A stretch of DNA of 64,000 nucleotides from Flabesymbios commensalis (Eukaryota > Annelida > Polychaeta > Terebellida > Flabelligeridae), in NCBI GenBank assembly GCA_964017125.1, contig OZ024905.1, positions 34,879,534 to 34,943,533 of the forward strand, in the 5' to 3' direction. Positions 22,072 to 33,957 of the stretch are shown here, piece after piece. A model generated the notes under the pieces. That model was not told the origin of the DNA. It worked only from the letters and a program-made list of their open reading frames with translations, and ran no database searches. A program made the translations under genes and the position numbers. Position 1 is the first letter of the stretch. The number at the start of each line of letters is the position of its first letter.

Positions 22072-22384
22072 GGGCGGGGGCCCTAGGGTAGTGGTTAGCA
22101 CCGCTGACTTTCACGCCAGAGTTCGGGGTTCGGTTCCCGGTCTCGGCGGTTTGAAAGAAACAGAAATGTTTCTTCCCCATCCACGTGTGAAAGTTAGTAT
22201 TGTGGGGAGCCTCAGTGACCGAGAGGTAGCGTGCTCGGCCTCAGACCGCCAGGGCTCGAATTTCGAATCCTGTGTCTGGAGGACAGTGTCATCTCAATCA
22301 TCTCACCATCCTCAGGAGGTTCTCCTGGCCCAGTTTAGCCTATATGTGCACAAAGGTGGCCTAAAGCCCGATTCATTTCATTTG
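22072..22384 (+). mobile_element. tRNA-derived dimeric SINE (unit 1)
   Basis: Full length: GGGCGGGGGCCCTAGGGTAG head, B box GGGTTCGGTTCCCGG, second tRNA-like unit, ATTCATTTCATTT tail. Copies in units 2 and 3 are at 33646-33957 and 45549-45860. Because all three units carry it, it predates the triplication. Confidence 0.85.
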
Positions 22385-23844
22385 TTACACTTTGATTTTC
22401 ATTTATTGCAAAAATGAAAAAAAATATATTTTAAAGTTTTATAATCTACATGCACGGCTGGTCCTTGTCTTCATCATTGACGGTTGGCCAGTAATTGGTA
22501 GAAAACAATCAACGAATGGGAAAGCGTGAATTCAACTATGAAACTGTGTCATTAAAAAAAAACACTTTTGGCCCAGCTGCTTTATAGACACTTTATAGCC
22601 CTACATATTATTACTTCGAGGCATGTTTTTAATATACATATCCACTTCTAAAGTATGCATACTTTCAGGTGCATCCCAGCAAATACGATACGGCGAGCAG
22701 TGGATCAACACTCAAAGGTTTCGAGTTTCAGAAGTTTAGCCAGACCAAATATAGAGTTAACTCTATGGCAAGACACATGTGATTGTACTCCAGCGGTATT
22801 GCCTCATTGTAGTAGTCAACGCGATGCTTACAAAGCATAATCTCATAATATATTACACTGGCTATATACGCTATACTTTCCACAGAAGCTACATCGACTT
22901 ATTGTTAGTTTAATGTTGGGCCAGCAGTGCAGACGGTGGACTAGCATTAAACCAGGAATAACTGGATATTTAGTTTATTGTTGTGCCGCCCTCTACATCA
23001 TTTACCCAGCATTAAAGGAACATCATTCATTAATAATATTACTATTTGTAAAGTCAGTTCAAAATAAAGTTATGGCTTTGGTACCACACATTTTAGTAAC
23101 TTCTAATTAGATCCCTATTAGCGTGATATTTAGGCCTTTATTACAAGGCCTACTATTTGTGTTTTTAGCATAGACTTAGGTTAATATCTACGTTCAGTTT
23201 AACTTGAATATATCCCAAACATAGGGACGCAGACGGTTAATATACGGCAATATAAATAGTTAAAATTATATGTATGAGATTGGTACTATTACATATTCAG
23301 TGCCCGATTTATAAATTGGAAAAAGGGGGCCAAGGGGCCCCTGATATTTTTCGGAGGGGGGGGGGCGCATTGGCCTTAGACGATGTGGCATGTGACCCAT
23401 TATTATTTCAAAAGGGGGGCATTTTCTCAACAAATAAAACACTTAAGGGTCATTCATATCACCTCATATTCCATATTAAACGTTCATCAGGTGTTCATGC
23501 TGATAGAAATATCAAAGATTCATATTGGCGGTTATGCTATTATTAAAACCGGAAGAAAAAAAAATGGTTTAACATTAAGCGTTTGCAAGTAGGCCCAATC
23601 GACTTCACGTCACCACACACTCACATGAGTTAATATCACTTGTGTCAATCAATTGCGTCAACAATATCGAGTGTTATTGGAGTCGATCACATAGCTTGAG
23701 TGCTACTCCTTGGGTGCTGTCGGATCTCTTCTTGGGGCAGTGTCATCAACTTCCTCTGTTGTTGCCGTTAGGCCTACACCTATTCACTTTAAACCGCTAA
23801 GCGTGACTGTAGTCGCTTTAATCCGTTTTATTAGCCATTTAAAG

Positions 23845-24209
23845 GGACTGGCCCAGGCTAAAATCATCAGAAAATCGGTGATTTTATTTCGGGTTCTTAA
23901 TATGACCATATGATGTAAACATGTACATGACATGACTAGAACTGCAATTTTTTATAATTTTTGTGCTGCACATTCACCAGTTAGGCTGGATATAGAGACG
24001 AAATTCCCGCATTTCCTATTTTTGACGTGGTTGTCAATAATTAGAAATCAGGAATTTCGTCTCTATATCTAGCCTAACTGGTGAATGCGCAGCACAAAAA
24101 TTACAAAAATTTGCAGTTCTAGTCTATGTACATTTTTACATCATATGGTCATATTAAGAACCCGAAATAAAATCACCGATTTTCTGATGATTTTAGCCTG
24201 GGCCAGTCC
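23845..24209. mobile_element. Family B palindromic MITE (unit 1)
   Basis: GGACTGGCCCAGGCTAAAAT at the left is mirrored at the right, flanked by AAAG / CTTT. The inner arms TAGAACTGCAATTTTT and AAAATTTGCAGTTCTAG are complementary. Equivalent copies are at 35746-36110 and 47323-47687. Confidence 0.85.
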
Positions 24210-24590
24210 CTTTAAACATCAAAATTTGTAAATTGCTTATTCTTAAATTACAAATTAATCAAATACGAGTTGTTTTCTCTCACTTTAAGTTGTGGGTCAA
24301 GGTAGTGAGACACAACTCCAAGTGTGTGAAAATTTAAATTATTTAAGTCAGTGGTTTAAGGGTTAATATATTATTATTATTAGTCACAATGAACAAATTT
24401 TCTACAATATTTGCTGTACAAAATAAATTTGTAGGCCTATTATTATTCGTTATATATTGGTCCATTTTTTATTATTTTTTTTGCTTTTTATTTTAATGGC
24501 ACATATAGTCTAAGTCTATATAGACATCTACACCACGTTCAAGGTAGAGATTTCCCTTTGAAAATACATTGATAAATGCGGATACAACAG

Positions 24591-24745
24591 GTGTGGCGAA
24601 GTTGTGGCGAGGCTACTTAGCCCCATGTGGCGAGGTTACCAAAGCTGTGGCGAGGTTACTCAGCCTTCTGTGGCGAGGTTACCAAATCTGTGGCGAGATT
24701 ACCTGTGGCAAGGTTACCTTGTGGCAAGGTTACAGTCAGGTTACC
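24591..24745. repeat. GTGGCGAGGTTAC minisatellite (unit 1)
   Basis: About seven units of 15-23 bp built on TGTGGCGAGGTTAC, with spacers such as CAAAGC and TCAGCCTTC. The last units change to TGTGGCAAGGTTAC. Equivalent arrays at 36492-36646 and 48069-48223 have the same unit number with a few base changes, so the array has not expanded since the triplication. Overlapping frames of 73-84 codons (Met-Ala-Arg-Leu...) are products of the repeat. Confidence 0.85.
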
Positions 24746-24986
24746 GTCCAATATTTCGTTGGAATCAACAGCATATCAACTACATTTTGGTTTCAGTAGC
24801 TCGTTTTCTGCCATACTTCATTTAAATTGTATTGGTAAGCATATAGGCCTATGTTTTGGATCATGGGATGCCGAACCTTGACTCTGTTCTAACAACGCTG
24901 AATACTAATACTGAACTAATACAGCGATACACAGCTCACAATTTGACAGTGTGCGCCGTAATGGGCATTTATTGGCGGCACTACCA

Positions 24987-25172
24987 TGTCAAAAATAAGA
25001 AATACGGGATTTTCGTCTCTATATCTAGCCTAACTGGTAAATGCACAGCACAAAAATTAAAAAAACTTTTGCAGTTCTATTCTATGGACATGTTCACATT
25101 ATATGGTCATATTAATAAGCCAAAATAGAATCACTGATTTTTTTATTATTTTAGCCTGAGCCAGTCCCTTTA
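24987..25172. mobile_element. Half copy of family B MITE (unit 1)
   Basis: Only the right half is present, from CATGTCAAAAATAAGAAATA to TTTTAGCCTGAGCCAGTCCC. Equivalent half copies lie at 36888-37073 and 48465-48650. Confidence 0.7.
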
Positions 25173-25372
25173 ATCCAGCAGGCAGGGCCTTATCTTCAAA
25201 AATCATATGGCCCACTAAAATTAACTTGTTGCGTCAAAAACAAAGATATTGCTCAAAGTGTGGCGCAGCGATAGAATGATGTTGGGCCCGTTTTATTTTT
25301 TGTGGGAATCCCACAATTAGACCTACTCTTTATAAGTCAGGCACTGGGTATTCTTTACATCAGGCGCCAGAA

Positions 25373-25665
25373 ACACCAGATAACACGATACATTGGCCCA
25401 ATGCTGATGTAATGCTGGGCCACTGTCTGCGACGCTTGGCTAATATTATTCCAATCAAAAACCTTTACGGTCTAATCACTATATTTAATCATGAACATAT
25501 ATTTTATCTGAACACTTCTTAAAGACGAAAGTAGGCCTACCTAACCTAGGGACCCCAAACGTTATATTGGACATATTCACAAGGACTGGTGTACAGAAAT
25601 GTCAACCGTTTCTCACACACAGCACCCCTATTTCCCCTAAATAGGACACAAACTCAGGCAAAATA
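25373..25665. repeat. 290-bp dispersed repeat with a family A-like palindromic end
   Basis: Starts GATAACACGATACATTGGCC, passes through CACTGTCTGCGACGCTTGGC, AAAGACGAAAGTAGG, AACGTTATATTGGACATATT and CACACACAGCACCCCTATTT, and ends CTCAGGCAAAATAAA. An inverted relative lies at 63093-63366 outside the triplication, and a shorter one at 27180-27360. Copies in units 2 and 3 are at about 37274-37562 and 48851-49145. It may be one end of a larger transposon from which the small palindromes derive. Confidence 0.6.
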
Positions 25666-25993
25666 AACTTAATGTATAGTTCACCATACTTTGTCCCCTT
25701 TTCATGTCAGATGGTCGTAATGAAAGGGTTAACTTACCACATGATCGGGCATTGCAATAAATTACATTATATTTGGTCATTTTTCACACCAGAAGTGTAT
25801 AAATTATATCAATATGCAATGCCTTTTACTGTCGAGTCCAAAAATCTAATTTTAATAATACAAAATTTGCAATTTTTGGAGACCAAATTGTTATATTGCG
25901 TAACTAAACACGGTTGTGTCAAGTGAGGCAGAGAGGGGTGAGAGAAAATGGCTAGCCCTCCCGCGACAGACTGCTGGCATTCATGAACACCTA

Positions 25994-26090
25994 CCCAGCT
26001 ATCACGAGTCATTGACCCAATGTTGTTTTAATGTTGTGCCGGCGGGCAAGCATTAGAACAACATTGGGTCAATGCCTCGTGTCTTCTGGG
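25994..26090. mobile_element. Family A palindromic MITE (unit 1)
   Basis: CCCAGCTATCACGAGTCATT and GACCCAATGTTGTTTTAATG on the left; AACATTGGGTCAATG and CCTCGTGTCTTCTGGG on the right. The centre has lost the usual CGTC-N3-GACG core. Equivalent copies are at 37898-37994 and 49482-49578. Confidence 0.75.
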
Positions 26091-27270
26091 TTGCGGTCAC
26101 AGCTGATCAGCAAACTCGAGTCATTGACACAATGTTAGCCTGATAGTGGCCCACTGTTTACAACACTGGGCCGACATTAGCCCAGCATTGGCATACCAGT
26201 ATATAGGCCTTAACAAGATAAACGTTCACCCAATGCTGGTTTACTGCTGGCCCATCGTCTACGACCATGGCTCAGCTGTAAAACAGCATTGGCTAAAGGT
26301 CTCATTTTTGCAGGGAACACCAGCAACTCAAAACCCTATCACACTGTTGGTTCAATGTTGGAAGAGTGTCATGGATGATGGCACAACATTTAACCAACAT
26401 TGGGTCAGTGCAAGCCTAGAGGAGGCAGTGACATCAGCGGAAAGGAAGTATATACTTGATTTACAAGTGAACAAATACGGCCTTTTGGCAGCGCTATGGC
26501 AGGAAGAGACGGGACGCCAGTTAAAAAGCAGTAAATGCCTGGTATACCAGGGAGCAGATATTGCTTTCTGACATTGCACAGACAGAACAGATAGTAACGG
26601 AAGTTAACGACAGACGTTTGTGTGGAAAACCAGCTTAAAAGTTTGTCGAGTCGACAAACTAAAAAACTAGAACAGGAGTTTCCGAACTCCGAGGCCTGGC
26701 TTTAGTCTGTTTAAATGCTATAGACAAAATATCGGCTTAATATTTCCGAAACATAACAGTGTATTGGTCTTCCTCGTGGGACAGAATCCTAAATGTCCAG
26801 GATATAATTAAGGAGAGAACCAAGGAGACATTTAAGTTAAAATATATCTTCAACGTGTATTCCTTCCACCACCATCGCCGGTGTTGGTTCAATACTTGCC
26901 TACGATGTATCTCGTACAGAGAGTGTGGGCCTACCCACCAAATTCCGGTTCAATGTTGGGCCAGCGTCGCAGCCCATTGCTGGTTTAATGTCGGTCAATC
27001 GTTTACGACGCTGGCCCAACACTAATCCATCTGCTGTATACTTATCGCAAACACGTGCATTCACCCAATGCTGTTTCAATGTTGACCCACAGTCTTCGAC
27101 GCTGGCATTGGGTGATTGTACCGTGTTTTCTGACTGCTGTTATATGGATGACGCTTTCCCATCCCGACGCCAAAAACACCAGATAACACGATACATTGGC
27201 CCAATGCTGATGTAATGCTGGGCCACCGCCTTCGACGCTGGGCCAACATTATTCCAACCAAAACGCTTTA
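26091..27270. repeat. Cluster of further family A palindromic modules (unit 1)
   Basis: At least five more modules with CCCAATGCTGG / CCAGCATTGG arms and centres such as CGTCTACGAC, GTTTACGACGCTGG, GTCTTCGACGC and GCCTTCGACGCTGGG lie around 26110-26200, 26230-26300, 26340-26410, 26940-27025 and 27060-27250. Frames of 75-141 codons run through them only because the arms lack stops. The same cluster is present in units 2 (about 37995-39175) and 3 (about 49579-50760). Confidence 0.65.
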
Positions 27271-27680
27271 AGTCCTAAGCACTATATCTAATCGTGAATG
27301 TATTTTTTTCTGAACTCTTTTTAAAGACGAAAGTATTGAACAGCAACCCTCTTCCCCCTAAATTGGAAACTCAGATCAGATCAAAATCATGACAAAATCA
27401 TAATTTTTATCTATAAACATGATAAATATGTGAACTTGTCCATAGAATAGAATAGCGGAAGTCATTTAAATTTTGGGTTGCTGTGGCAACGTAGCAAGTC
27501 GACAAAAATAGCGAAACACGCCCCCTATGTTAGAAAATGGCCTGTACATAAAAAGTTATAAAACTGAAACTCAATTCGTTGGTACGGCTGAACGAACTCA
27601 CAAACTAGAGCCCCTCCAAAACTAGCTCCTGGACAAAGCTTACAGCGAAGGGTTGGTTGGCTGATGGCTTATGATGCCTT

Positions 27681-27826
27681 AATTAAGCATTCCCGATTAA
27701 TATTGGGATGCAAATCAATTTAGCTCTCACCAAAAAGTAAACAGATTAAGTTTGTTTACTTTTTCACATAAATATATGACCTATTTGTCTGTGAAATTCT
27801 TCCCATTTTTTGGCACCGAGATTGTT
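27681..27826. repeat. GCATCCC-repeat fragment (unit 1)
   Basis: Short relative of the 11554-11938 repeat, truncated at the GGCACCGAG block. Equivalent fragments are near 39584-39729 and 51166-51311. Confidence 0.55.
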
Positions 27827-28923
27827 ACGATAATTAGAACAATTCGCGAGGGTTGCTTATTACACCATAGGCACCCCTTTTCCACACCCACCCACTCTCT
27901 ACAATATATAGTGTAGAGGGCGGGGGGGGGGGTGAGTGTGGGAAGGGGGTGACTATGATTACACCAACACATCACACCAACACCGGTTGAATTTGCTTCA
28001 GGCATGTCATCTTTATTTTCATTTTAGGCCTAATAGCTGGTAACATATAAAACTATTTTCGTAACATAACTGTAACAAGATGCAAGAATTGCAGAGAAAT
28101 GAGCAAACAAAATATCAATATAATTACAATAACGTGCAATATTTAGCTCTGATAATAATAAATATAGCTGCCACATGTGCGGTACATGCTTGGATGTACA
28201 TTATATCACAGCTATAGACTCCATAAGGTATACAGTGGCAATTAATCAGTTTCAAAATTAAAGCAGCTGCATCGTCATTAGTATGCATGTTTCAGTGTGT
28301 ACACATACATGGAGAATACTCCATGAACATGATCATGGAGAGGGTCCCTTTCCATAAAAGCTGTGTGTAATTATTAGCTGCAACCAAAGATGTAACTACC
28401 TTAATATGATATCTATATTTCACACTCCTGTACTTATTTCACACTCCTGATGTAGTCTCGTTAAAGCGAGTCACTTTGAAAAAAGTTGTCACACATTCAT
28501 TGTGTAAATACATATTATCGTTATAGCTGATTGAAGATTCACTTCGTCTCCTATTATATTAAATAGAAATTTGATTTTTGTCTAAATTGTCAGCTTCCAA
28601 TGCATAATGATTTATAAATAGATTGTAAATAGAAACAATTACAGCCAAGAGCCTGCTGCCAGTCAGATTTGGTTGTTTAATGATACGGTGCCCCAGTAAG
28701 AGATATGTCAGTATGTTAAAGATATATTGTTGTGGTAGAATACTTGATACGGACAATCTGCCCCAACCCCCCCCCCCCCCTCCCCAGTTTATTTGTGGCA
28801 GCATCCTCACACGTTTAGTAGTTAGTGTCATTGAATACGGATCACATTCACAGACAAGAGTTCACATCGCCCGGCTGGCGTGGAGGCCGTCTGTAGAAAC
28901 ATCACATCCAATTGATTTTTTAG

Positions 28924-29277
28924 CTGATTGCTATATATGATCTTTTTAACGCTAATGAAAATGTTACGCAACAGTAGTTTAAGTATAGTTGAGATAAAAA
29001 AAACGTTAACAATATTTTTCATGCTGGAGGTTCATCTGTGAAAATGTTGGGGATGGGCGATATTACTCGTGGTACGTTTTAGTATTAATTTAGTACAACG
29101 CTGATTGCTATATATGATCTTTTTAACGCTAATGAAAATGTTACGCAACAGTAGTTTAAGTATAGTTGAGATAAAAAAAACGTTAACATTATTTTTTATG
29201 CTGGAGGTTCATCTGTGAAAATGTTGGGGATGGGCGATATTACTCGTGGTACGTTTTAGTATTAATTTAGTGCAACG
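28924..29277. repeat. 177-bp tandem duplication (unit 1)
   Basis: Two nearly identical copies, 28924-29100 and 29101-29277, both beginning CTGATTGCTATATATGATCT. They differ at only a few bases (for example AACAATATTTTTCATG versus AACATTATTTTTTATG). The same pair with the same differences is in unit 2 (40827-41180) and unit 3 (52415-52768), so it predates the triplication. Confidence 0.9.
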
Positions 29278-29500
29278 TTGGTAAAACATTGATTGTAATT
29301 TACCTGATCATCTACTTGTCGTGCTGTAGCAATATATTTCACCTTAGTGCTGCTCAATTGTTTGTTTCAAGTTTTCATTCATTTAAAGCTGGCTTTAAAT
29401 GACGAAAGATTTTATTTGTGAAAAATATATTCTCCAAAATGGAGTGATTTGATTACCTGAGCATCTCCCAAAAAACGTTTGTTATCGATTTCAGTGACAT

Positions 29501-29608
29501 CCCAGCAAACACGAGATATTAAACAAATGTTGCTGTAATGTTAGGCCATCGTCGTAGACGGTGGGCCGACATTACAGCAACATTTGTCAATGTCTCGTGT
29601 CTGCTGGG
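29501..29608. mobile_element. Family A palindromic MITE, well preserved (unit 1)
   Basis: CCCAGCAAACACGAGATATT left and GTCTCGTGTCTGCTGGG right. The arms ACAAATGTTGCTGTAATGTT and their complement are nearly perfect, and the centre is ATCGTC-GTA-GACGGT. Equivalent copies are at 41404-41511 and 52992-53099. Confidence 0.85.
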
Positions 29609-30668
29609 ATTGTATTTGGTATGAAACCTGTTTGACACTGTACATGTACATGCCTAGCAGCACAAGGGTCAAAGGTATCGGGTTCGGGTATGTTCGAACC
29701 CGGACAATATCTGCGTCTTTTTCATAGCATTGGATATATAGGATATGATATCAGAATGTAATGGTCATGACAATGAAGAGCTAGGATACATGAACATGAC
29801 AGGTCGAAATGATGTATAGCGAAGTCAGGACATAACGATACCCGATATATCACCAAGCCAATGAACATCTATCCATGTCATGTATACTACCATGTCAAGC
29901 AATGTATGACCTTTACTCAATGTATGACCTTAATTCAACATTATCTCTCAAAAACTAACTTAAAAGATGTGCTAACATTTCAAAATATGTGAAAGACTTA
30001 TATTAGTAAGGTGAATGCAAACTTTGGGTTAAGTTGCATCTAGAAGTAGGCCTAAACGTCGGATTTACACAACATTGCATCAAACCATTATTTTTATGAT
30101 AAGATTATTTTTAGGAATGACAATTTTACATCTATTTAGTATTTTAAAAAGTATATTATTCAGTAAGCGTTAAGTGATGCAGCGAATAGTAAAAGACTAG
30201 CTTACAAATCTTCAGACTGAATAGCCTATAACATAATAAAATAAAGTGTTTGATTAACCACTGGTTACACAGAGTGCTGGCTGTAACCGTTCAATCCTAC
30301 GATCCATGACGCAATTATCAAATAAGAACAATAAATTATATCGATCACTCCGGTAATATTCTGCAGGATGAGCAATAATCTGAAACAATCCAACTTGGTC
30401 AGTTCCTTTTTTTTAAATAACGCACATCCGCTATTTCCTTATCCTCGATTGTCAGTGTGTATAGCAAGTATATAATTGCACAGTTTGTAGCTAGCAGCTC
30501 ACTTTTGAACGCAATAACATTTCAGTGTCATGACAACTTCATTATCGCGTTCCTGTCCACAAGAAAAACAAACCACACAATCATATTCTTCATTGTATAT
30601 GTATCACGTGCAATCATAATTGTACCACCACCCAACATTTCAAAGTCATACCTATTTATAAATTTTTA
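29609..30668. other. Non-coding sequence downstream of the duplicated exon (unit 1)
   Basis: Includes a small hairpin GGGTTCGGGTATGTTCGAACCC at about 29690-29712 and AT-rich sequence that would be 3' UTR or flank of the minus-strand exon. A plus-strand frame of 197 codons starting at 30457 runs into the antisense of that exon; I do not regard it as a gene. Confidence 0.5.
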
Positions 30669-31283
30669 TCATCTGTCGGTTTTAGAACTGCTAGTTTGTA
30701 ACTTAGTTGTCAAGTTTTGTGGAGATACCGTTATTGTCGACTTGGGAGCAGTTCTATTGCTAGCGTTGTTGATTGTTTTGTCTGTTGACTGTGACAAGGT
30801 TTGTGTAACACCCATTGTGGCCAATGACTGGAAACTAGGTGATGATGGGACAGATGGTGAAGGATGCTTCTCTACTTTGACGTTTGACAGTGTAGTAAAA
30901 ACAGGGATATTCTGCATAAGGCTAGGGTCCACTGACACAGGTAGAGGAGAGGTACGTATTGTCAAGTCTTGGGGAGAGGATGGGGTAGATGAAGAGTGTG
31001 TTTTGAGCTGTAATCTTGGTCTCCGTAAAGGAGAGTTGGGAGCAGAATGACCTGCCCCTGACACTGGTATGATCGCCGTGGGTAAGGCAGGAAATGTAAT
31101 TGGCGAAGAGACTGTGCAGACAGGGGATGGCATTGCAGGTGGAGCCACAAAAACAGGTGGTCTGATGAGAGAGGGTGCCACTCCGCGCCCCATCCGAGGT
31201 GTGGCTGCACGCCGACCAGGTCTTGGCTCAATAGATTTACAATCTTGACGATTACGTATAGTCTCTTTGAGAGTTACTTTCAC
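30669..31283 (-). CDS. Duplicate of the BCL3-like terminal exon, tandem unit 1
   Basis: An open 204-codon exon on the minus strand that keeps its acceptor (TTTTATTTCAG at the right edge), frame and stop. It starts Val-Lys-Val-Thr-Leu-Lys-Glu and is Ser/Pro/Thr-rich (RPPVFVAPPAMPSPVCTV, HPSPSVPSSPSF), with one Val-Lys-Val-Glu sumoylation-type motif and many Ser-Pro pairs. It is the furthest of the three copies from the ankyrin exons. Transcription from the right would have to pass units 3 and 2 to use it. It encodes the same protein as the unit 2 copy. Being intact need not mean it is used, since the triplication looks too young for decay. Confidence 0.5.
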   Translation of the reverse strand: MKVTLKETIRNRQDCKSIEPRPGRRAATPRMGRGVAPSLIRPPVFVAPPAMPSPVCTVSSPITFPALPTAIIPVSGAGHSAPNSPLRRPRLQLKTHSSSTPSSPQDLTIRTSPLPVSVDPSLMQNIPVFTTLSNVKVEKHPSPSVPSSPSFQSLATMGVTQTLSQSTDKTINNASNRTAPKSTITVSPQNLTTKLQTSSSKTDR

Positions 31284-31516
31284 CTGAAATAAAATAAAAT
31301 AAACTTATTAAAATCATTAGTTATTTTAGGTTCACAGTTGGGTAGACCGTTGTGCCGCAGTGGCGTCCCCAGCATTTAATATCAGGCGTCTAGTGGTGGT
31401 ATTTGACAAATTATATTAGTTTGGTTTAGGGCAGTGAATGACACGAAGACTTCTATTTCAAGTACCAGATTTAATCCACATTCATTCCGACAGACTCACA
31501 ATCACAAACAGTCGAC

Positions 31517-32575
31517 AAACAATCTAGACATTGTTCACTTTAACTGATCAATGATCAAAATTCGACTTAAAATTGATATCGATATAAATAATTTTGATGA
31601 ATATACATGTCCCCACATTTGCACTCTACTCCGTTACCATTATTGTAGCATGCCCCATCAAGTGAATAATCATGAACTAAAATTATATCAAGTGTAGTTT
31701 GACACACTAAAGGGCCTTATACAAGTTTTTCACCTTGAAAGAATTAATATTGTTGAGTGACAAGTTATTCGAAACAGGCATTACCAAAAAGTTAGAGAAT
31801 ATACTTTTGTTTTTACTACTCCGTTCCTAGCCTTGTGGGTATAAAAGCGAGTTTGGTTTTATGATTGTATGCCTACAACAGTTGCTATGGGGACTATTTC
31901 CACCCGTATGATATATTTTTGAATTATTGCCCAGATCTTTTCATTAATCCCTAGAATACTTTTAATTTTACTACTCCGTTCCACTCTACTCCGTTACCAA
32001 GAAAAGGGAACGGAGTGGTGAATTGTCAAATTTTATGGGGTTTACAGTCATAATGATTGATGATATAGTCTTTTAAAACATGGCTCGTTGTCCCCATATT
32101 AATAGAGCACCCATTTGTGATCGATGTTATGATAAGAAAATATACAGTTTATATTTATGTCGAGTCAAACATTTGGTAACGGAGTTGAGTATTTTTTGGC
32201 TTGGTAACGGAGTTGAAATAAAGATTTTTGTTCATCCCATCAATTTTTTTAAAATTTTTAGCAGTTTTGATGTACGATTGTTTAGTATTATGCTTCAATA
32301 AGGATATCAAGTTTAAAAGTGTGATGTCAAGCTAAACAAAGTAACATAATTTTTGAAATGGTTTGGATTTGGTAACGGAGTAGTAAGTGGAATGCTGCAA
32401 CTTTTTTAAAATGACGTTTTTTAAGCAAAAAAAAAATTTCTAGCGCAGCCAGTGGCTTTTTCATGCTCTATTGGGATCAGTGCACCGAACCTATAAAGTA
32501 GTTTTCCTCCTCTTTGATGGTCACCTCACTGCCATTTTTGATGCTACAAAGTTACCCCAATTTTTGGTTTTACCC
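31517..32575. repeat. Junction segment between units 1 and 2, with mirrored GGTAACGGAGT motifs
   Basis: This 1,059-bp segment follows the point where unit 3 stops matching (GTCGAC at 31511-31516). It holds four minus-oriented motifs (ACTCCGTTACC or ACTCCGTTCC at 31628, 31818, 31973, 31988), then four plus-oriented ones (GGAACGGAGT at 32007; GGTAACGGAGT at 32175, 32203, 32371). They are arranged roughly symmetrically about 32002. Mirror-placed subterminal motifs are typical of DNA transposons, but no clean terminal inverted repeat is visible. The copy at 43420-44478 is nearly identical. Confidence 0.6.
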
Positions 32576-33144
32576 GTATATCTATACTCTAAGATGCATT
32601 ATCATGAAAAGATGTATATCCTTTATATCGATCATTGGCATTTATATTATTATGTTCAGTTCCCATAATACATTTTGCTGATTTTACACACGTTCTGAAG
32701 CACTGCACCTAATGAAATATGCTTGACAAAGAATCATTTCACAGGACTACAATGTTAATATTACAAAAGTGCAATTATTACTTCTTCTGGGACTTTTATA
32801 ATGCCCCAGTTAGCCAAGAATTTTCACGTAATCTTTAATTTCAATTTTAATTCTTCTGTCTAAAATAGGCCTAACAAAGTTGTAAATTATCAGCTTTTAA
32901 TGTTTCTTACTCAGCCATGAAATATACAGTAGCCCTAATCCATCATTATCACATGTGGATGTAATGCACTTTCACTGCACCCTCTTACGTAATGCCAATT
33001 CTGGAAATCACAATCCTCACAGTAGACCTAAGGATAAAGACCCATAAAGGCTTTCTCAACTCACACGATCTTTGCTGAAATGTTGCTGTAATGTTGTCCG
33101 GCCAACGTTGAGTCAGGTGTTATTTGGCTGTATCAAATGCTATG

Positions 33145-33453
33145 AAATGGAATAAATGGGGTTCTACACCACATTTGTACACATATAGGCTAAACTGGGT
33201 AAGGATAATCTGAGGATGGTGAGATGAATGAGGTGTCACTGCTCTCCAGACACAGGATTCGAAATTGAGCCCTGTTGGTCTACGGCCGAGCACACTAACT
33301 CTCGGTCACGGAGGCTGCCCACAATATTTAATATTTACAAATAAACAGGGGGGAAACATTTTGTTTCTTTGAAACTTGAATGCCAGAGCAGGAGACGAAT
33401 CTGCGATCTCTGACTTTCCCAGCATGCACCAGGACCCCCCCCCCCCTCCGCCC
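33145..33453 (-). mobile_element. tRNA-derived SINE, divergent-head subfamily (unit 2)
   Basis: Orthologous by position to the 21571 copy; it differs mainly in a longer C run near the head. Confidence 0.75.
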
Positions 33454-33645
33454 TTCGGTATTGTTATTACATATATACAAACACATTACCTGTGGATTTA
33501 AAATTTTTCATATTTTATTCTGCACAACATATTAAATATGCATAATATATATTGGTCATGTCATTGCTATCCCTCACCTGTTATAATTGACAGGTATGTT
33601 TTTTACTCTGGTTCTGCCATAATAGTGTTCCCTGCTCCACTTTGA

Positions 33646-33957
33646 GGGCGGGGGCCCTAGGGTAGTGGTTAGCACCGCTGACTTTCACGCCAGAGTTCGG
33701 GGTTCGGTTCCCGGTCTCGGCGGTTTGAAAGAAACAGAAATGTTTCTTCCCCATCCACGTGTGAAAGTTAGTATTGTGGGGAGCCTCCGTGACCGAGAGG
33801 TAGCGTGCTCGGCCTCAGACCGCCAGGGCTCGAATTTCGAATCCTGTGTCTGGAGGACAGTGTCATCTCAATCATCTCACCATCCTCAGGAGGTTCTCCT
33901 GGCCCAGTTTAGCCTATATGTGCACAAAGGTGGCCTAAAGCCCGATTCATTTCATTT
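33646..33957 (+). mobile_element. tRNA-derived dimeric SINE (unit 2)
   Basis: Positional counterpart of the 22072 copy, full length, with CTCCGTGACC where unit 1 has CTCAGTGACC. Confidence 0.85.

Larger units (their letters stand above)
21005..32575. repeat. Tandem segmental duplication, unit 1 (11.57 kb)
   Basis: Starts GTATATCTATACTCTAAG and ends just before the same words at 32576. It is nearly identical by eye to units 2 and 3, with scattered single-base and small indel differences and homopolymer length changes. It holds, in order: SINE (-), SINE (+), G-rich patch, family B MITE, minisatellite, half family B MITE, a 290-bp dispersed repeat, a cluster of family A palindromes, a GCATCCC repeat fragment, a C-rich tract, a 177-bp tandem duplication, a family A MITE, the BCL3-like terminal exon, and the 1,059-bp junction segment. 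Confidence 0.95.

Noticed and set aside
22091-22417. 108-132 codon frames at 22091, 33665, 35416 and 45568
   Set aside because: They run through tRNA-derived SINE sequence; the same frame in every SINE copy reflects the repeat, not a gene.
24569-24881. Three overlapping 73-84 codon frames
   Set aside because: Translation of the GTGGCGAGGTTAC minisatellite in three frames.
26146-26571. 141-codon frame in the palindrome cluster, with copies in units 2 and 3
   Set aside because: It follows family A palindromic arms (repeated Gln-His-Trp and Gln-Cys-Trp words come from CAATGCTGG); no domain recognised.
25994-27270. Regularly recurring palindromes resembling a CRISPR array
   Set aside because: The genome is eukaryotic, spacing is irregular, and each palindrome has transposon-like ends.
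30457-31050. 197-codon plus-strand frame, repeated at 42360 and 53948
   Set aside because: Its second half is the exact antisense of the BCL3-like terminal exon. It starts at a GTG, has no splice or family support, and is repeated only because the unit is triplicated.
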